Below, one piece after another: positions 58,343 through 64,000 of a stretch of 64,000 nucleotides of DNA. The number at the start of each line of letters is the position of its first letter. Positions within the stretch are counted from its first letter, which is position 1. The translations under genes were made by a program, and so were the position numbers. Under the pieces are notes generated by a model. That model did not search any database. It was given only the letters and a program-made list of their open reading frames with translations, and was not told where the DNA came from. Origin of the DNA: Lachnospiraceae bacterium (GTDB lineage: Bacteria; Bacillota; Clostridia; Lachnospirales; Lachnospiraceae); assembly GCA_011959105.1 (NCBI GenBank), contig BLLU01000149.1, forward strand, positions 1-64,000, written 5' to 3'.

Positions 58343-61318
58343 ATGAAATCCATGATGAAAAAAACCACATTGCGGGAAATCCGGCAGAGCCTGGGACGTT
58401 ACCTGGCCATCTTCGCCATCGTGGCATTGGGCGTGGGCTTCTTTGCGGGACTGAAAGTCACCAAAACCGTCATGGTGGAGTCTGCCCATGATTATCTGCT
58501 GAAGCACCAACTGTTTGACTACCGGCTGCTGTCCACCCTGGGCTTCCAGGAAGAGGACGTGCAGGCTCTGGAGCAGAAGGAACATGTGCGGGCGGTAGAG
58601 GGCGCGGTGGAGGCGGATATCCTCTATGTATACGGGGAGGGCAACGAAGGCGTACTCAAGGCCCACACCCTGCTGGAACGAATCAACGGCCTGGAACTGG
58701 TGGCGGGAAGAATGCCTGAGACGTCCTCGGAATGTATTGTGGATGCCAATCGCTACGGGGAGGAGGCCCTGGGCAGCAAAATCATCCTCTCCGAAAACAA
58801 TGAACAGAAAGATCTGGACAATTTTGCCTTCCCGGAATACACCATCGTGGGCATCGCCCAGGCATCCGCTTATATCCAGTTTGAGCGGGGCAACAGTTCC
58901 CTGGGAAACGGCCGGGTGGACGGATTCATGTACCTGCTGCCCCAGGGATTTGCCACCGATTACTATACGGAAATCTATGTAAAATTTGATATGGACCATC
59001 GAATCTACTCTCCACAGTATGATGCCTACATGGCAGAACGGGAGCCTCAGTGGAAAGAGTACTGCCAGGAACAGGGAGAACGGAGATATCTGGCGGTGGT
59101 GGAGGAGGCCCAAGCCGAACTGGCAGACGCCAGAAAGGAGCTGGAAAAAGAGAAAGCAGAAGCGGAAAAGGAACTGGCCGGGGCAGAGCAGGAACTTAAG
59201 GAAGCCGAAGCCGAAATCGCAGATTGGGAGGCAAAGCTGGCAGCGGGAGAAGCCGAAATCGTCGGCCAGTTGGCCCGGATAGAACGGGAAGAGGAAAAGC
59301 TGACGGAGGCCAGAGCCGCCATAGAGCAGCAGAAAGCCGGGCTGGCGGAGGCGGAACAGGCTCTGGCAGGTTCGGAATATCTGCCCCAGATGGCGGCGGC
59401 ACGCCAGCAGCTGGAATTGGCGGAGCGCCAGCTTGCAGACGGAGAAGCCGCGCTGGCGGACGCCAAAAAACAGATTGAAAACGCCCAGGCGGAACTGACA
59501 GAAAACCGCCAAAAACTCACGGAAGGCCGGGAGGAACTGAACCAGGGCCGGGAAGAATACCGCAGTGCCAGGGAGGAATTCGAGAAGCAGATGGCAGAGG
59601 CGGAACAGAAAATAGCCGATGCGGAAACAGATATTGCGGCCATCCAGAAGCCCCGTACCTATGTGCTGGGCCGGGATACCAATGTGGGATATGCCCTTTT
59701 TGAGAATGATTCCAGTATCGTGGAAGGCATCGCCAATGTGTTCCCCGTGTTTTTCTTTCTGGTGGCGGCATTGGTATGCATGACCACCATGAACCGCATG
59801 GTGGAGGAGCAGCGCACCCAGATCGGGGTGCTGAAAGCCCTGGGCTACGGTAACGGCAGTATCATGGGCAAATATCTGTTTTATGCCGGCAGCGCTGCCC
59901 TGGGAGGATGTGCGGCAGGATATTTCCTGGGCATCTTTATCTTTCCCCTGGTAATCTGGAAGGCTTATGCCATGATGTATCGGCTGGGGAATGTGGTGTT
60001 TGTGTTTGACTGGCTGGCGGCCCTATTATGCCTGGGAGCCTCCCTGCTCTGCTCCATGGGTACCACCTGGGTATCCTGCCGTCATACGCTGAAGGCTTCC
60101 GCCGCGGGCCTGATGCGGCCGAAAGCACCCAAGGCAGGAAAGAGAATCTTTCTGGAGCGGATGGGCTTTCTATGGAACCGGCTGAAATTCCTGCACAAGG
60201 TATCCATCCGCAACATCGTGCGCTATAAAAAGCGGCTGTTCATGATGGTCCTGGGCATCAGCGGCTGTACCGCCCTTCTGGTGACCGGCTTCGGCGTGCG
60301 GGATTCCGTAACCAGCATTGCCGATCAGCAATATAAGGAGATCCAGACTTATCAACTCAATATCACTCTGGACGATGAAGCCGGAGAAAATGAAGCCCTA
60401 CGGCAGGAGATCTACAGGGTACTGGATACCCTGGGAGGAGAATATACCTGTGCCTACGAGACTTCTCTGGATCTGCAGACCCCTGAAGGGCCGAAGTCGG
60501 TAAACCTGATTGTAGCGGAAAACCCCTCGGAGTTTGGAGCATATATTGATCTGCACACCCCCTCCGGGGAAGCAATTCCCTACCCCGGCCCCGGGGAGAT
60601 CGTACTCTGCGACAAGCTGGCCGGGAAATATCGTATCAAAGCCGGGGACGGCCTGCGCCTCCGCAGCCAGGACGGCCCGGAACTCTCCGCTGTTATGAGC
60701 GGCGTATGTGAGAATTACATTTTCAATTATGCGTATGTGGACAGGCAGACTTATGAGGAGGCCCTGGGCCCCCTTACTTTTAAAAATCTCTATGTGAATC
60801 TGCCGCAGGAAGCGGATGTACACGAGGTGAGCGCCGCATTGATGAATCTGGAGCATGTGGCCTCCGTGCAGGTCAATGCAGATATGCTGGTGCGCTTTTC
60901 CAGCATGATGAGCAGTATGAACTATATCGTATTTGTGGTGATCGGCTGCGCCGCTGCGCTGGCCTTCATCGTACTCTACAATTTGAACAACATCAATATC
61001 ACAGAGCGTATCCGGGAGATTGCCACCATCAAGGTGCTGGGCTTTTACCGGAATGAGACTTCCTCCTATGTGTTCCGGGAGAACACGGTGCTCACGGCCA
61101 TGGGCTGCGCACTGGGGCTGGTGCTGGGAAAGCTGCTGCATATTTACGTTATGCACGAAGTGGATATCGACATGATCTCCTTTGATGTGCATGTACGGCC
61201 TGTCAGCTATCTCCTCAGCGTCCTGCTCACTTTTGCCTTTACCTGGATCGTCAACCGGATCATGTCCGTTAAGCTGAACCGAATCAATATGGCGGAGTCT
61301 CTGAAGTCTGTGGATTAA
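58343..61318 (+). CDS. FtsX-family ABC transporter permease with large extracellular coiled coil
   Basis: 991 aa; long Glu/Ala-rich coiled coil between TM1 and the FtsX region; ERIREIATIKVLGFYRNE. Confidence 0.9.
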   Translation: MKSMMKKTTLREIRQSLGRYLAIFAIVALGVGFFAGLKVTKTVMVESAHDYLLKHQLFDYRLLSTLGFQEEDVQALEQKEHVRAVEGAVEADILYVYGEGNEGVLKAHTLLERINGLELVAGRMPETSSECIVDANRYGEEALGSKIILSENNEQKDLDNFAFPEYTIVGIAQASAYIQFERGNSSLGNGRVDGFMYLLPQGFATDYYTEIYVKFDMDHRIYSPQYDAYMAEREPQWKEYCQEQGERRYLAVVEEAQAELADARKELEKEKAEAEKELAGAEQELKEAEAEIADWEAKLAAGEAEIVGQLARIEREEEKLTEARAAIEQQKAGLAEAEQALAGSEYLPQMAAARQQLELAERQLADGEAALADAKKQIENAQAELTENRQKLTEGREELNQGREEYRSAREEFEKQMAEAEQKIADAETDIAAIQKPRTYVLGRDTNVGYALFENDSSIVEGIANVFPVFFFLVAALVCMTTMNRMVEEQRTQIGVLKALGYGNGSIMGKYLFYAGSAALGGCAAGYFLGIFIFPLVIWKAYAMMYRLGNVVFVFDWLAALLCLGASLLCSMGTTWVSCRHTLKASAAGLMRPKAPKAGKRIFLERMGFLWNRLKFLHKVSIRNIVRYKKRLFMMVLGISGCTALLVTGFGVRDSVTSIADQQYKEIQTYQLNITLDDEAGENEALRQEIYRVLDTLGGEYTCAYETSLDLQTPEGPKSVNLIVAENPSEFGAYIDLHTPSGEAIPYPGPGEIVLCDKLAGKYRIKAGDGLRLRSQDGPELSAVMSGVCENYIFNYAYVDRQTYEEALGPLTFKNLYVNLPQEADVHEVSAALMNLEHVASVQVNADMLVRFSSMMSSMNYIVFVVIGCAAALAFIVLYNLNNINITERIREIATIKVLGFYRNETSSYVFRENTVLTAMGCALGLVLGKLLHIYVMHEVDIDMISFDVHVRPVSYLLSVLLTFAFTWIVNRIMSVKLNRINMAESLKSVD

Positions 61319-61324
61319 GAAATG

Positions 61325-61365
61325 GATCGGCTGGCAGTCCCTGTCAGCCGATCAGCACTTTTTTC
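61325..61365. terminator. Intrinsic terminator
   Basis: GATCGGCTGGCAG...CTGTCAGCCGATC then CACTTTTTT. Confidence 0.85.
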
Positions 61366-61697
61366 CCCTGGAAGGCAAATCCATAGCAGCGGATACGCTC
61401 CTGCAGGATACCCCGGGTCAGAAGCCGGGCTTCGTACTGCCTGTTCTGAATCTGCCGGTGTGCCTCCTGCACGGTATCCTGCAGCGTCTTTTCCTCCTCC
61501 GGGTCGTGCACCGAGAAGAACTGCTCCAACATGCTCATATTCAGCGTCTTTCCAAACCGGCGAGGACGGGTAATCAGCGTCACATCATCCCGGCTCTCCC
61601 ACCACTCCCGGATAAAGTCTGTTTTATCCACATAGAAACACTGGTTTGATATTATTTTTCCAAAGTCCTGCAATCCTATTGCCACATTCCTCGCCAT
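61344..61697 (-). pseudogene. AAA-ATPase-like / PD-(D/E)XK (DUF1703-type) protein remnant with internal deletion
   Basis: 117 aa: N-terminal GLQDFGKIISNQCFYVDKTDFIREWWESRDDVTLITRPRRFGKTLNMSMLEQFFSV joined directly to C-terminal TLQDTVQEAHRQIQNRQYEARLLTRGILQERIRCYGFAFQGKKVLIG. Confidence 0.75.
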
Positions 61698-61759
61698 ATT
61701 TGTCTCCTTTCCCTCTCTGCCGTTACACTGCGGTATATCTGATTTCCTGACAAATCTGA

Positions 61760-62245
61760 TCAATGCTGCGCCAGGACCTTTATCATAATCAGACAGGGAT
61801 TATTCTTATCCCACATTTCGGTCAACGTGATCAACGGTTCAAAGCCTATGCTCTCATAAAAATGTCTGGTCTTCTCATAGGGCGCATAGTCTGTCAGATC
61901 ACTCAGGGTTTCCACCATGGCATATTTGCAGCCCCGCTCCAGCAGGCAGCGCTCAACCTGATCATAAAGGCTTTTGCCCATGCCCATGCGGTGAAACTCC
62001 GGCCGCACACCGCAGACATAGATGTCCCCGGTATGTCCATAGTGAAATCTCATGGAGAAAAAACCCAGGCATTTCCCCTCCCCGTCCAGGGCTGCCCAGA
62101 ACGGAAGACTTCTTACGCCTTCCACATATTCTTCCAGCGCTTCCCTGTTTCCAAACCAATCCGGCAGACTCTCCAGAACCTCCCTGGCCCAGGTCGACTT
62201 TTTCTCCTGATCCTGAATCTCCAGAATACGATATTCTTTTCCCAT
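61760..62245 (-). CDS. GNAT family N-acetyltransferase
   Basis: DIYVCGVRPEFHRMGMGKSLYDQVERCLLERG; TRHFYESIGFEPL. Confidence 0.87.
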   Translation of the reverse strand: MGKEYRILEIQDQEKKSTWAREVLESLPDWFGNREALEEYVEGVRSLPFWAALDGEGKCLGFFSMRFHYGHTGDIYVCGVRPEFHRMGMGKSLYDQVERCLLERGCKYAMVETLSDLTDYAPYEKTRHFYESIGFEPLITLTEMWDKNNPCLIMIKVLAQH

Positions 62246-62279
62246 AGATCTACTGCTCCTTTCCCGGCTTCCCCACTCC

Positions 62280-63236
62280 TTATACTTCTGCCAGATCCTT
62301 CAGTCCGCTCTCCACGGCCCGGCATCCCAGATGATAGAAGTCCCGGTTATCATACCCTCTGTAGTCGGTCTCCAGACACCACAGCAGAGCCAGGTAGACG
62401 TCATACCATCTGGCACGCCTTTTTTCCGCCCCGGTCAACTCCCCGATACCGTAGCCATCATAAAAATCCCTGTTATACTCATAGTTGCGGAATCCCACCT
62501 CCATCAGAGGGTCTCCCCACAGGCATCTCTCAAAATCAATAATCCCTTCCACTTTGTTGTCCGCAATAAATACATTACCCGCCCATATATCCCAGTGGAC
62601 AAACCGGGGGATTTTCACAGCGTTAAATATGTCTTTGTCCCGTTCCAGCAGTTTCAGCGTCCCGGCTTCCTCCGCAGGCATGGGAATAGCCTTACGCCCG
62701 GCATCCCTGTAAGTGTCCCGCACCATGTCCCGGAACACCTCATACCATTCTGTGCCCTGTCTGTCCGGCTGTCCATAATAGCCGAAACGCTCTCCCCGGA
62801 TCTGGTTCAGCTGCCGGGTATATTGCCCCAACTGACGGTAAATCTCCTGCTTTTGCTCCTCCGGCAGGGTATCCTGCAGACCGGACAGGCTCTGCCCCCT
62901 TAGTCTCTCCATAAAAAAGTATTCCCTGTCGATGACGCGCCTGCTGTCATCATAAAACAGCACCCCGGGAACCGGCACCTCTGTGCGCCGGGCCACCATC
63001 CCCATGGAATCCACCTCGCTGAACATAATGTTTTTCTCAAATGTCATTACCTGGATCTCCGAAGAGGGTGCGATCTTCAGCACTACCTCACGGTCTTTCA
63101 GACAAATCCTGTAGGCAATGTTAAAATACCCCTCCTTCAGCTCCTCCATTCCCAGGGCCCTCTCCCCGAAAGCCTTTTGCGTCATGCGGTTTACTGTCTC
63201 TTCCGCGACAGTACCTTTCGTTATGCTGCTTGGCAT
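62280..63236 (-). CDS. Aminoglycoside phosphotransferase-family protein
   Basis: FVHWDIWAGNVFIADNKVEGIIDFERCLWGDPLMEVGF catalytic and metal-binding motifs. Confidence 0.87.
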   Translation of the reverse strand: MPSSITKGTVAEETVNRMTQKAFGERALGMEELKEGYFNIAYRICLKDREVVLKIAPSSEIQVMTFEKNIMFSEVDSMGMVARRTEVPVPGVLFYDDSRRVIDREYFFMERLRGQSLSGLQDTLPEEQKQEIYRQLGQYTRQLNQIRGERFGYYGQPDRQGTEWYEVFRDMVRDTYRDAGRKAIPMPAEEAGTLKLLERDKDIFNAVKIPRFVHWDIWAGNVFIADNKVEGIIDFERCLWGDPLMEVGFRNYEYNRDFYDGYGIGELTGAEKRRARWYDVYLALLWCLETDYRGYDNRDFYHLGCRAVESGLKDLAEV

Positions 63237-63456
63237 CTTTTCATCTCCATTCCCTGTTTACAGCGCATCCTGCCGTTCCCTTGGGAGCCATCCCATGTTT
63301 CTGATTGGGATGGCCGCTCCGCCATATTATACCATAGGAGGCCCCAAAAAGTCATTCTTTTTGCATAGTACAAATACCCGAAAAAGTACTTGCATTATTC
63401 GAATCTATATGATATATTATTGATATCAAATATATTCCAAAAATGGAGGTATTACA

Positions 63457-64000
63457 ATGGAAGAGAAAATTCTGAATGGGAAAAAGAACGGAATGAAAGT
63501 GTTGTTGACGATTATTGCGGTCTATGTGCTGGATATCGCACTGTTCGCGTATACCGTGAGCCATGTGCAGGGCGCAGAGACACCCTTGCTGGTGGCCGGA
63601 CTGGTGATAAGCATCCTGGTGTTCTGTACCGCATGGATTTTCCTGTGCGGCCTGAAAGTATTACGGCCCCAGGAGGCGCTGGTTCTCACTTTATTTGGTA
63701 AATATGTGGGAACGCTGAAGGACAGCGGCTTTTATTTTGTAAATCCCTTCTGCGCAGGGGTGAACCCGGCGGCAAAGACCCGGCTGAGCCAGAGCGGAGA
63801 CGTGTCCGAAACCGGCAGCGGCATGGCGGTTCTGATGGGCGCGGCACAGGGAATGGGAACAAATGTGGTTATTGAAAGCAACAAGCTCTCCCTGAAGATC
63901 ATGACTCTGAACAACAGCCGACAGAAGATCAACGACTGTCTGGGCAATCCCATTGAAATCGGAATCGCCGTCACCTGGCGAATCGTGGACACGGCAAAGG
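63457..64000 (+). CDS. SPFH/Band-7 domain protein (truncated by window end)
   Basis: ATGGAGGT SD region then ATG 63457; LRPQEALVLTLFGKYVGTLKDSGFYFVNPF, IEIGIAVTWRIVDTAK; open at position 64000. Confidence 0.87.
   Translation, partial: MEEKILNGKKNGMKVLLTIIAVYVLDIALFAYTVSHVQGAETPLLVAGLVISILVFCTAWIFLCGLKVLRPQEALVLTLFGKYVGTLKDSGFYFVNPFCAGVNPAAKTRLSQSGDVSETGSGMAVLMGAAQGMGTNVVIESNKLSLKIMTLNNSRQKINDCLGNPIEIGIAVTWRIVDTAK

Overview
The window is about 64 kb from what looks like a Lachnospiraceae/Clostridiales-type Firmicutes chromosome. The taxon is inferred from gene content only. From left to right it contains:
- a very large secreted RHS/YD-repeat protein that ends abnormally at the window edge;
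- a CPBP protease and XRE regulator pair, an AI-2E family transporter and a GGDEF protein;
- an LplABC-like sugar ABC transporter with a YesMN two-component system and a chemoreceptor;
- a small accessory island with an Rpn/PD-(D/E)XK protein, an orphan HicB and an ABC-F ATPase;
- a ten-gene Mrp/Mbh-type cation/proton antiporter operon with four antiporter-like subunits in tandem;
- a GH43 enzyme, an OFA-type MFS transporter and a GH2 enzyme;
- a small XRE regulator facing a 51-aa ORF that the ORF track misses;
- an alpha-glucan cluster: GH31, HAD, debranching enzyme, pullulanase, MalEFG and LacI;
- several GNAT and APH-like proteins, including a GNAT-APH fusion, a FtsX-type ABC exporter, an internally deleted AAA-ATPase remnant and a truncated SPFH protein.

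The most interesting non-coding signals are:
1. a duplicated ~100-bp promoter/hairpin/terminator cassette in front of both the orphan hicB and the Rpn-type gene;
2. a uORF/antiterminator/terminator attenuator upstream of the ABC-F gene;
3. a 109-bp tandem repeat whose two copies show compensatory changes in a long hairpin and which forms the 3' end of a HAD gene;
4. a duplicated operator-like module between the XRE gene and the missed 51-aa ORF.

All functional names come from reading motifs in the translations. No database search was run.
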